The notes: generated by a model from the sequence alone, not told the origin. A stretch of DNA of 64,000 bases from Rubrobacter calidifluminis (GCF_028617075.1 NZ_JAQKGV010000001.1:294784-358783); one strand, 5' to 3'; counted from the stretch's first letter, positions 28,061 through 38,635 are shown. Translations and numbers: made by a program.

Positions 28061-28333
28061 ATGAACAAGACCCAGCTCATCCAGGAGATCGCAGAGCGGG
28101 CCAACGGCTCTCGCAGCGAGGCCCAGAGGTTCTTCGACGCCTTCACCGAGGTGATCACCTCCGAGCTCAAGAAGGGTTCCGAGGTTCAGATCACCGGTTT
28201 CGGGAAGTTCTACGTGCAGGAGCGGGCGGCCCGACAGGGGATAAACCCGCAGACACAGCAGAAGATCAACATCCCCGCCTCCAAGGTACCGAAGTTCACC
28301 GCCGGCAACGCTCTCAAGGAGGCGATCAAGTAG
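28061..28333 (+). CDS. hup: DNA-binding protein HU
   Basis: 90 aa histone-like protein, the standard HU length. It begins MNKTQLIQEIA and has the signature ITGFGKFYVQERAARQGINP in the beta-arm region, ending with VPKFTAGNALKEAIK. It binds and bends DNA as a dimer. No Lys/Ala-rich tail of the kind seen in some actinobacterial HU proteins is present. ATG 28061 has GGGAGG at about 28046-28052; the upstream ATG at 28034 has none. Confidence 0.95.
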   Translation: MNKTQLIQEIAERANGSRSEAQRFFDAFTEVITSELKKGSEVQITGFGKFYVQERAARQGINPQTQQKINIPASKVPKFTAGNALKEAIK

Positions 28334-28372
28334 CATCATCCGGCGCTGGTCGCGCCGCCCCGTGAGGGGGCT

Positions 28373-29224
28373 TTGGAAGCCCTGATCGAATCCGCCCGAA
28401 GCAGGGGTAGCCCGCTCGTAGTCGGCCTCGACCCCATGCCCGGCAGGCTGCCAGCCTCGCTGCTCGCCCGCGGAGAGGCCGAGGTGGAGCTTGTCGGGAG
28501 GTTCTGTCTCGGGGTTCTCGAATCCGTCTCGGAGGAAGTTGCAGCTGTCAAGCTGCAGGCCGCCTGCTACGAGCGCCTCGGGCCTGAGGGCATGAGCCTC
28601 TACCACCGGCTCATAGAGGCTGCTGCGGATCTAGGGCTTCCGGTCATAGCCGATGTCAAGCGCGGCGACATAGGTGAGGTCGCCGCCGCCTACGCCGAGG
28701 CCCACCTGGAGGTCTACGGCGCCTCCTGCGTGACCGTGAACCCCTACATGGGTGAGGATGCCGTAGTGCCGTTCTTGGAGAAGGTGCGGGAGCTCGGGCG
28801 CGGAGGCGGAGTATTCGTGCTCGTCGCGACCTCCAACCCCTCGGCCTCCGGCGTACAGTCTTCGACGACCCCCCCGCTCTTCGAAGTTTCGGCCCGGCTG
28901 GTGAAGAGGCTGGGGGTAGAACAGGGGGGATATCCTGATGCCGGGGCCGTCGTCGGGGCTACACGGCCGGAGGTCGGTAAGAGGGTGCGCGAGCTCCTGC
29001 CGGGACACCTCTTCCTGGTTCCGGGGTATGGCGCCCAGGGCGGCGGGGTGCGGGAGGTTGTGCCGTTGCTGAACGAGAGGGGGGCGGGGGTGCTCGTCAA
29101 CAGTAGCCGCGGCGTGCTCTACGCCTATGAGAGAGGCGCGGAACCGGACTGGAGGAGGGCCTCGCGTGCGGCGGCCAGGCTGGCGAAGGAGGCCCTGCTG
29201 TCCGGCGGTGTGGGGGTGGGTTAG
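28373..29224 (+). CDS. pyrF: Orotidine 5'-phosphate decarboxylase, long (type 2) form
   Basis: 283 aa. Decarboxylates OMP to UMP. The active-site motif DVKRGDIG is near residue 96; VGLDP near 17; VNPYMGEDAVVPF and the late PGYGAQGG are typical of the type 2 (actinobacterial) enzymes, which are longer than E. coli PyrF. TTG 28373 has GAGGGGG upstream. It completes a pyrE-hup-pyrF neighbourhood. The stop overlaps the end of a tiny convergent gene. Confidence 0.93.
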   Translation: MEALIESARSRGSPLVVGLDPMPGRLPASLLARGEAEVELVGRFCLGVLESVSEEVAAVKLQAACYERLGPEGMSLYHRLIEAAADLGLPVIADVKRGDIGEVAAAYAEAHLEVYGASCVTVNPYMGEDAVVPFLEKVRELGRGGGVFVLVATSNPSASGVQSSTTPPLFEVSARLVKRLGVEQGGYPDAGAVVGATRPEVGKRVRELLPGHLFLVPGYGAQGGGVREVVPLLNERGAGVLVNSSRGVLYAYERGAEPDWRRASRAAARLAKEALLSGGVGVG

Positions 29225-29319
29225 GCCGTAAAGATGTCGACCAGAGCCGCGATCGTCACCGCTATCGTGAGTACTGCAACGATCGCACCGAGGATCTGGA
29301 CCGCCGTCTCCCTTGACAT
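29221..29319 (-). CDS. 32-residue single-helix membrane peptide
   Basis: ATG 29319 to TAA 29221 encodes 32 residues: a polar start (MSRETAVQ), one uninterrupted hydrophobic helix of about 20 residues rich in Ile, Val and Ala, and a short end (DIFTA). AAGGGAGGT lies nine bases upstream of the ATG, an optimal ribosome site. It is convergent with pyrF (four-base overlap) and precedes no other gene on its strand. The function is unknown; regulatory or subunit-like roles are common for such peptides. Confidence 0.6.
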   Translation of the reverse strand: MSRETAVQILGAIVAVLTIAVTIAALVDIFTA

Positions 29320-29353
29320 TCCTTGCGGACCTCCCTTGTAGTAGTTTCGCCTG

Positions 29354-29893
29354 TCAGCTCTTCTCTGGGCCGTGTCTTACGGCTTTACCGGAGAGTATCT
29401 CCTTAAGGCTACGGGCGAGGAGCTTTGAGTTCGCCTCGTAGTAGCCGTTCTGCACGAGCACTATTCTACCGTCGTGGATGAGGAACAGCCTCGGGACCCG
29501 CTTGACGTTGTAGATTGCCGAGAGCCGGCCGCCCCTGTCGGTCAGGACGGTATAGGGGGTTCTTCCGGAGTCCGGTGCCTGACCTATGTACACCGCCACG
29601 AAGGAGACCCGGGATCCGTCGAACCGGCGGGCGAGCCGGGTGAAGCTCCGGCGCGCCTGCGAGAATTGGGAATCCAGCGAGTCCCAGAAGACCAGGACGT
29701 AGGTGCCCCGGCTGGTGAGCCTGAACGGCCTGCCCGAGGCGCTCTCTGCCGTGAAGGTCGGGGCCTTTTGCCCGGCGTCCGGGGCGGGCTGCGGCAGCGT
29801 GAGCGTGCCGGTGGCCGCCTCCGCACCGGCGAAGAGCCGGTAGAGGATCGCCACCGCCACCACCACTACGGTCACGGCGATAAAGCGTCTCAT
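29354..29893 (-). CDS. Membrane-anchored thioredoxin-fold protein lacking CxxC
   Basis: 179 aa. One N-terminal signal anchor (residues 3-21), then a TlpA/AhpC-type redoxin domain (residues 40-170: GQKAPTFTAES, VLVFWDSLDSQFSQARR, VKRVPRLFLIHDG). Where TlpA proteins have W-x-x-W-C-x-x-C the sequence is W-D-S-L-D-S-Q-F, so no thiol chemistry is expected, though the cis-Pro (VPRLF) is retained. The domain faces outside. A binding or chaperone role is more likely than disulfide exchange. Start ATG 29893. Confidence 0.75.
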   Translation of the reverse strand: MRRFIAVTVVVVAVAILYRLFAGAEAATGTLTLPQPAPDAGQKAPTFTAESASGRPFRLTSRGTYVLVFWDSLDSQFSQARRSFTRLARRFDGSRVSFVAVYIGQAPDSGRTPYTVLTDRGGRLSAIYNVKRVPRLFLIHDGRIVLVQNGYYEANSKLLARSLKEILSGKAVRHGPEKS

Positions 29894-29989
29894 GCCGGGC
29901 GGATGTAAGGCTCGGGGAAGCAGCGCATGACGCCGCGATTATACTTGTCTGCCGGAGTCTCTGTCGCCGGACGGCCTAAAGAGCGGGAG

Positions 29990-31135
29990 GTGCTTGAGAA
30001 AGGCTTGGGCAGGCGGTCCTCAATCTTATTCTTTATTGTCGTGGTTCTCCTGGTGGGGAGCGCGACCGTCGCGCACGCCGCCGTCCGGCAGCCGGCGGTC
30101 CACGCGAAGGCCTGGGTTCTCGTCGATCTGCGGAGCGGGCGTTATCTCGCTGGCAGAGACCAGAACCTCAGGCTCCCGATGGCCTCGACGACCAAGATCA
30201 TGGACGCCCTCGTCGCGCTCAGGGCGGGTCATCTCAACCGGAAAGTGACCGTTTCCAGGCGAGCCGCCGCGTACGCGAAGGCTCCGTACAGCAACGCCGG
30301 ACTTGCTGCGGGGGAGAGGCTCACGGAGAGGGAGCTGCTCGAGGCCGCGCTCATACCTTCCGCCGATGATGCCGCCTTCGCTCTCGCGCAGGCGCTCGGT
30401 GGTGGTAGTGCCAGGAGGTTCGTAGACGAGATGAACGTGGAGGCGGGGAGGCTCGGGCTGCGCGAGACGCACTTCGAGAACCCGATAGGGCTGGACCAGA
30501 AGGGTCACTACACCAGCGCCCGTGATCTGGCGAAGATGACCCGGGTCGCCTGGCGCTATCCGCTCTTCCGCAGGATCGTGGGTACGGCGCGCACCACGCT
30601 GCGGGTTGGGGGCAGGGAGATACCGCTCGTCAACACCAACGAGCTCCTCTTCGATTACCCGGGGGCCGAAGGCGTCAAGACCGGCACCACGCCGAAGGCC
30701 GGAGAGTGCCTGGTCGCCGCGGCGCGACGCGGCGACGAGTCGTACCTCGTCGTGTTACTCGACGACGACGAGCGCTTTACGGATGCGGTCCGGCTGCTCG
30801 ACTACGCCTTCGCGCGCTACGACCGACGGGTTCTCGTGCGCGCCGGCTCTTCGTACGCCAGCGTGAAGGTCCCGTACCGCAGGGGAGAGAAGGTGAAGCT
30901 CTTCGCCGGGCACGACGTCTCCTACACGGTGGATGAGTCGGACAGGATCGTGCGCAGGATACACGTGCGCAAGATCCTCCCCAATGCCGCACACCGGGGC
31001 GAGAAGCTCGGTGAGATCGCGGTCGAAGTCGACGGCAGGACGGTGGGCAGCAGCCCGCTCGTGGCCGGGCGGGGGTATGCCGCAGCGCACTGGTGGCAGA
31101 AGTTATGGTATACAGTTCAGGGGATCTTCGGATAG
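29990..31135 (+). CDS. D-alanyl-D-alanine carboxypeptidase (DacA/PBP5 family)
   Basis: 381 aa from GTG 29990. Signal peptide (about residues 8-30, ending AHA|AVR), then an S11 peptidase domain: STTK (catalytic Ser), SADD in place of SxN, and KTGTT. The C-terminal quarter resembles the PBP5-associated domain (residues 280-350), followed by a Trp-rich amphipathic tail (HWWQKLWYTV), a probable membrane anchor. It trims the terminal D-Ala of peptidoglycan stem peptides outside the cell. TATACT at 29940-29945 is a -10 candidate. The start is uncertain because the ribosome site is weak. Confidence 0.85.
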   Translation: MLEKGLGRRSSILFFIVVVLLVGSATVAHAAVRQPAVHAKAWVLVDLRSGRYLAGRDQNLRLPMASTTKIMDALVALRAGHLNRKVTVSRRAAAYAKAPYSNAGLAAGERLTERELLEAALIPSADDAAFALAQALGGGSARRFVDEMNVEAGRLGLRETHFENPIGLDQKGHYTSARDLAKMTRVAWRYPLFRRIVGTARTTLRVGGREIPLVNTNELLFDYPGAEGVKTGTTPKAGECLVAAARRGDESYLVVLLDDDERFTDAVRLLDYAFARYDRRVLVRAGSSYASVKVPYRRGEKVKLFAGHDVSYTVDESDRIVRRIHVRKILPNAAHRGEKLGEIAVEVDGRTVGSSPLVAGRGYAAAHWWQKLWYTVQGIFG

Positions 31136-31180
31136 GGATGAGGCCTGTTCTGGAAGAGAGATGAAGGGTGCAGGTGCGCC

Positions 31181-32143
31181 ATGATCCTGACCGTGAACTT
31201 GAATGCCGCCGTGGACCGCACGCTCATCGTGCCCAACCTGACTCTCGGGCACCGGCACAGGGCCCAGGAGGAGATCGCTCTCGCCGGTGGCAAGGGGATA
31301 AACGTCGCTCGGGGTCTGAGGCGGCTCGGGGTACCGGTGCTGGTCACAGGGTTTGCCGGCGGACGCAACGGGGACACCATCCGCGACGGCCTCTCCGAGG
31401 CGGCGATCCCCTTCGACCTGGTCGAGATAGCCGGCAACTCCCGCACCTCCACCGCGCTCATCGATCCGACGGGTGGCACGCAGACCGAGATAAACGAGCA
31501 CGGCCCTTCGATAAGGCCCGAGGAGGCCCGGGAGTTCGTCCGGCGCTTCGAGCACCTCATGGAGTACGCAACGGCTGTCGTTTTCGCAGGGAGCCTGCCG
31601 CGTGATCTCGAGGCCGGCTATCTCGTCGAGCTGTTGCATCGGGCGAGGGATCGCGGCCTCTACACGGTGGTCGATTCCACGCCGACCGTGCTTCAGGCTG
31701 CCCTCAAGGCGACCCCGGCGCTCGTCAGCCCCAACCAGGGGGAGGCGGAGAGCGTCGTCGGCTTCGACTTCATAGAGGAAGAGGATTTCCCGAGGGGGCT
31801 CGCGCGACTTCTGGAGCTGGGCGCGAGAGCTGCGTGCATAACCTCTCCCGACGGCCACTCGTACGCCCGGTTCGCTGGGACCGTGCTCTGCGCCCGGGCT
31901 CCGAAGGTTGAGTCGCTCTCGACCATCGGTAGCGGAGACGCCTATCTCGCCGGACTTCTGGCCGGGCTTTTGCACCGCAGGCTGCCCGAGGCCGAGGCTG
32001 TAAAACTGGCCGCCGGGTGCGCGGCGGCAAACGCGGAGACCCTGGGGGCGGGGATGTTCGACCCGCGTCGAGCCGAAGAGCTCGCCGATGAGGTGCGCGT
32101 CGAGGCGATCGAGAGCAGCTTCGAGACGGGAGGGGTGCGGTAG
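31181..32143 (+). CDS. PfkB-family sugar kinase (1-phosphofructokinase-like)
   Basis: 320 aa ribokinase-fold kinase. N-terminal AGGKGINVARGLRRLG and the C-terminal catalytic GSGDAYLAGLLAG contain the PfkB signatures; VTVNLNAAVD-type (LTVNLNAAVDRT) at the start is typical of FruK/LacC/PfkB. The likely product is a sugar bisphosphate made from fructose-1- or -6-phosphate, or tagatose-6-phosphate. ATG 31181 gives the conserved MILTVNLN start. No PTS or aldolase gene adjoins, so a general glycolytic role is plausible. Confidence 0.85.
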   Translation: MILTVNLNAAVDRTLIVPNLTLGHRHRAQEEIALAGGKGINVARGLRRLGVPVLVTGFAGGRNGDTIRDGLSEAAIPFDLVEIAGNSRTSTALIDPTGGTQTEINEHGPSIRPEEAREFVRRFEHLMEYATAVVFAGSLPRDLEAGYLVELLHRARDRGLYTVVDSTPTVLQAALKATPALVSPNQGEAESVVGFDFIEEEDFPRGLARLLELGARAACITSPDGHSYARFAGTVLCARAPKVESLSTIGSGDAYLAGLLAGLLHRRLPEAEAVKLAAGCAAANAETLGAGMFDPRRAEELADEVRVEAIESSFETGGVR

Positions 32144-32216
32144 GGAGGCCAGCAGTGGCGTGCTAGAATCCTCTCGCCCTGTGGGATAACGAAGGACAGG
32201 AGGTGCCACGCAGAGC

Positions 32217-32528
32217 ATGGCCGTTAAGGAGATAACCGACGCGACCTTCGAAGAGGAAGTTATGCAGAGTGACAGGCCCGTCATAGTGGACTTCTGGGCA
32301 CCCTGGTGCGTGCCCTGCCAACATGTATCGCCGATCCTGGAAGAGCTCTCCGAGAGCCGCGACGACGTACGCTTCGTCAAGGTGAACATCGATGACAACC
32401 CGAATGCGGTCATGAGCTACAACGTCTTGAGCATCCCTACGATCATACGTTTCGAGGGGGGGCAGGCGACGAAGAAGGTCATAGGGGCGCTGCCGAAGAA
32501 GCAGCTCTCCGAACAGCTCGGGCTGTGA
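32217..32528 (+). CDS. trxA: Thioredoxin with CVPC active site
   Basis: 103 aa single-domain cytosolic thioredoxin. The active site is WAPWCVPC at residues 28-35 instead of the usual CGPC; cis-Pro is in SIPTIIRF. The Val would alter redox potential and partner choice. ATG 32217 has AGGAGGTG at about 32199-32206, and TAGAAT at 32164-32169 is a -10 candidate. It is a single gene between the kinase and groES. Confidence 0.92.
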   Translation: MAVKEITDATFEEEVMQSDRPVIVDFWAPWCVPCQHVSPILEELSESRDDVRFVKVNIDDNPNAVMSYNVLSIPTIIRFEGGQATKKVIGALPKKQLSEQLGL

Positions 32529-32557
32529 TTGAACAGCGCGATCGCTGCGGCTAAAAT
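32529..32557 (+). promoter_or_regulatory. Promoter of groES
   Basis: -35 TTGAAC (32529-32534) and -10 TAAAAT (32552-32557) are 17 bases apart. The -35 overlaps the thioredoxin stop. About 80 bases of leader follow. No CIRCE-type TTAGCACTC inverted repeat was seen in it. Confidence 0.65.
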
Positions 32558-32642
32558 TTTCCCCTGAAAGGACCGGGGGCCGGGGTCTCTGGAGTCGGCC
32601 TCCGCGGGTGATAAGCCTCAGAGATGCAGAAGGAGGTAAGAG

Positions 32643-32912
32643 ATGAAGTTCAAACCGCTAGGTGAGCGTGCCCTGGTCAAGCTCGTCGAGCGCGAGGAGA
32701 AGACCGAATCCGGCATCGTTCTTCCCGACACGGCCAAGGAGAAGCCGCAGACCGCCGAGGTGGTGGCCGTCGGCGAGTTCGAGGACGGGGTAAAGGTCAA
32801 CCCCGGAGACGTGGTCGTCTTCGCCAAGTACTCCGGCACCGAGATCAAACTCGACGGCGAGGAGTACATGATCCTGGATGCCGACGACATCCTCGGGGTG
32901 GTGGAGGACTGA
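32643..32912 (+). CDS. groES: Co-chaperonin GroES (orphan)
   Basis: 89 aa; forms the heptameric lid of GroEL. It begins [15 protein letters not shown] and contains [14 protein letters not shown] (the mobile loop that binds GroEL) and [27 protein letters not shown] 32643 has AGAAGGAGG at about 32629-32637. GroEL is not downstream: a terminator and an unrelated amidase gene follow, so groEL must be elsewhere. Confidence 0.94.
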   Translation: MKFKPLGERALVKLVEREEKTESGIVLPDTAKEKPQTAEVVAVGEFEDGVKVNPGDVVVFAKYSGTEIKLDGEEYMILDADDILGVVED

Positions 32913-32949
32913 GAGAAGGCGAAGAGCCGCCCTTCCGGGCGGTCTTCCG

Positions 32950-32992
32950 GGGGCCGGGCATCTTCCGCGCCGGGGTGCCCGGCCCCTTTCTC
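32950..32992 (+). terminator. groES terminator
   Basis: An 11-base perfect stem (32950-32960 with 32976-32986) closes a 15-base loop and runs into TTTCTC. A smaller CCGCCC/GGGCGG hairpin precedes it at about 32928-32943. Confidence 0.75.
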
Positions 32993-33041
32993 GTCAGGAG
33001 AACTCGTCGGCTCGCTACAGGGGGGAGGCTGGATCAGGGCC

Positions 33042-34112
33042 GTGCAGGTGCTGCGCAGGGGAGATCGAGGCCGGGAGGTGGTGGACCTTCAGACCCGGCT
33101 CAACGCTCTCGGGTATGATCTCGGCAACCGGGGCATAGACGGGGTCTTCCGGGAGGAGACCGAGCTCGCGGTCAAGTCCTTCCAGCGTGAGGTGGGCATA
33201 GAGGCCGACGGCGTCGTCGGCCGGCTCACCTGGCGGGAGCTGGTTGAGGCCGGGTACCGCCCCGGGAGCCGCCTGCTGTATCTGCGTCAGCCGCCTCTCA
33301 GGGGTGCGGACGTCGCCGAGCTGCAGCGGATGCTCAACGATCTGGGTTTCGACCCCGGGGCGGTAAACGGCCTCTTCGACCAGCGCACGGCCCGGGCCGT
33401 GCTCGATTTCCAGAGAAACGCCGGGCTGGAGGTGGACGGGGTGGTCGATGAGGCGGTCTTCCGGGTCTTGAGGGTCTACGCGAGCCAGACGCTCGGTACC
33501 TACCAGATCCCCGACAAGAACGACGGATACTTCCCGGACGACCTGTTCGATGGCGTGATCGTGGTGGACGCCGCCCACGGTGGGGAGGATGCCGGGTACG
33601 TGTGTCCGGATGGGTTCTCGGAGGCGGAGCTGAACCTGGCCGTGGCTCGGGAGCTCGCCCGGATCCTCCCGGCGCGGGAGGTGATCCTGACCCGCAGCGA
33701 GGACGTCTACGTCTCCCCGGAGGACCGGGCGTATCTGGCGAATTCCTCGGGGGCGAAGATGGTTCTCTCCATCCACCACGCCCACCACCGCACCCCTTCG
33801 GCCCGTGGTACGGCCACGTTCTACTTCGAGCGGATGGGCTATCGCTCCCACCGGGGCAGGATGGCCGCGACCTACGTCCAGCGCGGGATCTGCCGGGCCC
33901 TCGGCACCTGCGACATCGGGGAGTTCGGCCGCTCCTACGACATCCTGCGCGAGACGAACATCCCGGCGGTCATGGTCGAGCCGCTCTTTCTCACGAACCC
34001 GGGGGAGCTGGAGATGGCCCGCGATCCTTCCTACCCGGAGACCCTCGCCCGGGCGATGACCGAGGCCCTCGAGCTCTACGCCAGCCGGGACAGGAAGTTC
34101 ATCGCCGTCTGA
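33042..34112 (+). CDS. N-acetylmuramoyl-L-alanine amidase with two PG-binding domains
   Basis: 356 aa. Two tandem peptidoglycan-binding (PGB_1) domains at about residues 1-65 and 75-145 ([27 protein letters not shown]) precede an amidase_3 domain with all zinc/catalytic residues: [21 protein letters not shown] and [12 protein letters not shown]. The layout resembles actinobacterial CwlM, a cytosolic regulator of MurA, and no signal peptide is visible, so it may be regulatory rather than lytic. GTG 33042 is 13 bases from GGGGGAGG; an in-frame ATC at 33033 is closer to it. Confidence 0.85.
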   Translation: MQVLRRGDRGREVVDLQTRLNALGYDLGNRGIDGVFREETELAVKSFQREVGIEADGVVGRLTWRELVEAGYRPGSRLLYLRQPPLRGADVAELQRMLNDLGFDPGAVNGLFDQRTARAVLDFQRNAGLEVDGVVDEAVFRVLRVYASQTLGTYQIPDKNDGYFPDDLFDGVIVVDAAHGGEDAGYVCPDGFSEAELNLAVARELARILPAREVILTRSEDVYVSPEDRAYLANSSGAKMVLSIHHAHHRTPSARGTATFYFERMGYRSHRGRMAATYVQRGICRALGTCDIGEFGRSYDILRETNIPAVMVEPLFLTNPGELEMARDPSYPETLARAMTEALELYASRDRKFIAV

Positions 34113-34136
34113 GGCTGAAAGGGTGGTTTTCGCTGG

Positions 34137-34142
34137 TATAAT
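34137..34142 (+). promoter_or_regulatory. -10 box of tRNA-Pro
   Basis: Consensus TATAAT, 11 bases before the tRNA 5' end. A CTGAAA at 34115-34120 is a possible -35 with 16-base spacing. Confidence 0.6.
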
Positions 34143-34153
34143 ACCTGCTCAGT

Positions 34154-34227
34154 CGGGACGTAGCGCAGCCTGGTAGCGCGCCTCGTTCGGGACGAGGAGG
34201 TCGGAGGTTCAAATCCTCTCGTCCCGA
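34154..34227 (+). tRNA. tRNA-Pro (CGG)
   Basis: 74 bases, CCA not encoded. The acceptor stem CGGGACG pairs with CGTCCCG (34220-34226), discriminator A. D-loop CAGCCTGGTAG, anticodon stem CCTCG/CGAGG with loop TTCGGGA giving anticodon CGG, and TTCAAAT in the T-loop. A T-rich stretch follows. It reads the CCG proline codon, abundant in this genome. Confidence 0.95.
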
Positions 34228-34240
34228 CTTCTTTTTGCTT

Positions 34241-36131
<1,891 letters not shown>

Positions 36132-36133
<2 letters not shown>

Positions 36134-36935
36134 GCCGCAGAGATTATACAAAGGCGACCCGCTCTCCCCGGACGAGCGCGACGAGCTGGAGTGCGATCTG
36201 ATCTCTTTCTGCGACCGCGAGCTGGACCTGCTCGGGGACGTCGGGGGCTTCCGCGTCCTCTACGCGGGAGGGGCGTCCCCGCTCTGGATCGAAGGCCTCG
36301 CCCGGCGCGTCGGATCCGGCGGGAGCCTCACCGCGCTCGAGGCGGACCCTGAGAGGATCGAGGCGGCCCGCACCCTGCTCCCGCAGGCGGAAGTCCCCTG
36401 CCCCGTGCGCCTCGTCCGTGGGGACGTCTTCGACCCGCCCTTTGCCGGAGAGACCTTCGACCTCGTCTACTCCGCCGGGCTCTTCCACGAGCTCGACGTG
36501 GGGAGAAGACCGGCCAGCGAGGCCCTCCGCGCCCTCGCCCGCGTGACGCGCCCCGGCGGGCGGGTCGCGACGAGCGACTTCGTGGACACAGTGCCCGCGA
36601 CACAGCTCGAGGACGAGAACCTCCAGCGCCTCGCCGCCCGCGAGCGCTCGGGCGCCGTGCTCTACGGCATCGGCCCGCCCGGGCGTCTGATCTCGCTGCA
36701 CGAGGCCGTCCTCTCGCGCGTTCGCTGGCGGATCTCGCCGCCTTTCCGCATCCGGCACCTCGAGAAGCTCGTCCTGCAGGAGCTTTGCGACCCCACCGGC
36801 CCCTACCCGACCCTCGCCCGCTCTCACCCCGGGCGGATCGAAGCCCTCCGCCGGCGTATCCTGCGCGAGGGGTACATCCGACCGGCCACCCTCTACGTCG
36901 AGGGTGCCGTCTCGACGGAAATTTGTAAAAAATAG
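36132..36935 (+). CDS. Class I SAM-dependent methyltransferase
   Basis: 267 aa. A Rossmann-fold methyltransferase: FRVLYAGGASPLWIEGLA (motif I with a degenerate glycine loop), ALEADPER (acidic loop), RGDVFDPPFAGETFDLVYSAG and the post-motif LARVTRPGGRV. Substrate unknown. ATG 36132 shares two bases with the ATG of the divergent ABC-F gene (CATG), leaving no space for a ribosome site, so a leaderless transcript from within the ABC-F coding region is likely (GACAAT at 36119-36124). Confidence 0.78.
36134..36151 (-). promoter_or_regulatory. Leaderless promoter of the ABC-F gene
   Basis: On the minus strand TTG-TATAAT (-10 at 36148-36143) is followed by nine bases and ATG 36133. The same ten bases TTTGTATAAT precede the PBP1 gene. 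It lies inside the first codons of the divergent methyltransferase gene. Confidence 0.6.
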
Positions 36936-37098
36936 ACCATATGGGGGATGTGCCGCGCCCGTGCCTCCTGCAACATCGGTTCCAGGAAGGCCGGGGAAAG
37001 GCTTCGGGCGGAAGGAGGTGAGGGAGGCTATCGTTGGGCTCGTATTTTCGGGTCGCTGTCCCCCGGCTGCTCTGACTACAAGGGAAAGGAAAGGGTAT

Positions 37099-38157
37099 AT
37101 GAGAGGTCGCGTAAGGCTCTTTAGCCTCTCGCTTCTCGTCGTGTCGCTGGCATTCGCTGCCGTGGCGGGCGTCGTGCTGGCCAAGAGCACCGCACGTTCC
37201 GGGACGGTGTTCGTCGGTCCCGGGCGGTCGATCCAGGCCGCGGTCAACCACGCCCGGCCGGGCACGACCATCATCGTGCGCGGCACCCACCGCGAGAGCG
37301 TGGTTATCCGCAAGGATGGGCTGCGGCTGTTGGGTCGGCACGCCGTGATAAGACCGCCCGCCAGGCCGGGTCCGTGCGGCTCCGTAGGTCTCTGCGTCCT
37401 CGGGGACGTGAACCCGGCTACCGGACAGGTCGCGGGCTACGTGAGCGGCGTCGGCATCTTTGGTTTCACGGTCCGCGATTTCGATGAGTTCGGGATCTTC
37501 GCCCTCGGCGCCAGGGACGCCACGTTCATGCACAACCGCGCCGTGGACAACGGCGAGTACGGCATCGCGGCGTTCGACTCGACCGGGACGCGGATGATCT
37601 CCAACATCACGAGCGGCTCCACCGGGGAGGCCGGGCTCTACGTCGGCGACTCGCCGCACGCGAACGCGACGGTGGTGGGCAACGATTCCTACGGCAACGA
37701 GTTCGGGATCCTGGTCCGCCACGCCACCCACGGCAGGATCGCGGGAAACAATTTCCACGACAACTGCCTGGGTGCGCTCTTCCTGGCCGACGAGCCGGGA
37801 CCGGCCGGCGCGTTCAGGATGGCGGGGAACATGGTGCGTGACAACACGCGCTCGTGTCCGGCGCACGAGGAGATACCGGACATCTCCGGGGTCGGCGTTG
37901 CGATCCTCGGCGCGCACGACGTGAGCCTCGCCGGCAACTCGATCACCGGCAACGTCGCCTCGGGTCCGAGCATCTTCAAGGGTGGGGTCGTCGTGGTGCG
38001 TGGTCTCGGCGGGACGCCGCCGAAGGACAACTCCGTCGTCGGCAACACGATAGTGCGCAACGGGCCGGATATCTTCTGGGATGGCTCTGGGTCGGGCAAC
38101 CGGTTCGTCGGCAACCGGTGCAACACCAGCGTTCCGGGGGGTCTGTGCAGGAGGTAG
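37099..38157 (+). CDS. Secreted parallel beta-helix protein (NosD/PbH1-like)
   Basis: 352 aa. Signal peptide at residues 1-28 (MRGRVRLFSLSLL..., ending VLAKS). The rest is a right-handed beta-helix with recurring turns such as GIFGFTVRDFDEFGIFA, NRAVDNGEYGIAA and AGNNFHDNCLGA. It begins with SIQAAVNHARPGTTIIV, the opening of NosD/periplasmic copper-binding-like folds. It may bind or cut polysaccharide; catalytic residues cannot be assigned. ATG 37099 has GGAAAGG upstream. A hairpin terminator follows. Confidence 0.78.
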   Translation: MRGRVRLFSLSLLVVSLAFAAVAGVVLAKSTARSGTVFVGPGRSIQAAVNHARPGTTIIVRGTHRESVVIRKDGLRLLGRHAVIRPPARPGPCGSVGLCVLGDVNPATGQVAGYVSGVGIFGFTVRDFDEFGIFALGARDATFMHNRAVDNGEYGIAAFDSTGTRMISNITSGSTGEAGLYVGDSPHANATVVGNDSYGNEFGILVRHATHGRIAGNNFHDNCLGALFLADEPGPAGAFRMAGNMVRDNTRSCPAHEEIPDISGVGVAILGAHDVSLAGNSITGNVASGPSIFKGGVVVVRGLGGTPPKDNSVVGNTIVRNGPDIFWDGSGSGNRFVGNRCNTSVPGGLCRR

Positions 38158-38166
38158 GTTTATCTG

Positions 38167-38196
38167 GAGGAGAGCCGCCGCCCGGCGGCTCTCCTC
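38167..38196. terminator. Hairpin between convergent genes
   Basis: A 13-base perfect stem (38167-38179 with 38184-38196) closes a GCCC loop, between the beta-helix gene and dtd, and touches the dtd stop codon. There is no T-tract, so it may act as a bidirectional transcript-end structure rather than a strict intrinsic terminator. Confidence 0.6.
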
Positions 38197-38635
38197 ATCG
38201 GTCGAGGACTATGGTGACGGGACCGTCGTTCACGAGCGCGACCTCCATCACCGCGCCGAAGACGCCTCTCTTCACCGTCCCCACCCCCTCCTCACGCAGC
38301 TTCTCGCAGAAGTATTCGAAGAGCGGCTCGGCCTCCTCCGGCCGGGCCGCCCGCACGAAGCTCGGCCTCTTTCCCCGGCTGGTGTCGGTGAGCAGGGTGA
38401 ACTGGGAGACGGCGAGGATCTCGCCGCCAGTGTCCCTCACGCTCAGGTTCATCTTTCCCGCCTCGTCGCCGAAGATGCGCAGACCCGCTATCTTCCCCGC
38501 GAGCCAGTCGGCCTGGGGTTCTCCGTCCCCTTCGGCGACCCCCACCAGCAGGAGCAGGCCGCGTCCGATCTCTGCGACCTTCTCCCCGCCGACCGAGACC
38601 GAGGCCTCCCTGACCCGCTGCAGGACTACCCTCAC
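38195..38635 (-). CDS. dtd: D-aminoacyl-tRNA deacylase
   Basis: 146 aa, the standard Dtd length. Hydrolyses D-amino acids (and glycine) mischarged on tRNA. Motifs: [13 protein letters not shown] at the start, [17 protein letters not shown] in the middle and the cis-Pro segment [10 protein letters not shown] at the end (usually NxGPVT). GTG 38635 overlaps the DUF2203 stop (GTGA). It is third in an operon with a metallophosphoesterase and DUF2203. Confidence 0.93.
   Translation of the reverse strand: MRVVLQRVREASVSVGGEKVAEIGRGLLLLVGVAEGDGEPQADWLAGKIAGLRIFGDEAGKMNLSVRDTGGEILAVSQFTLLTDTSRGKRPSFVRAARPEEAEPLFEYFCEKLREEGVGTVKRGVFGAVMEVALVNDGPVTIVLDR

Noticed and set aside
32558..32642. CIRCE/HrcA operator in the groES leader
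   Set aside because: No TTAGCACTC-type inverted repeat is present.
36149..36151. TTG (minus strand) as start codon of the ABC-F gene
   Set aside because: Same promoter mimicry; ATG 36133 starts the conserved MKVIVARDL.
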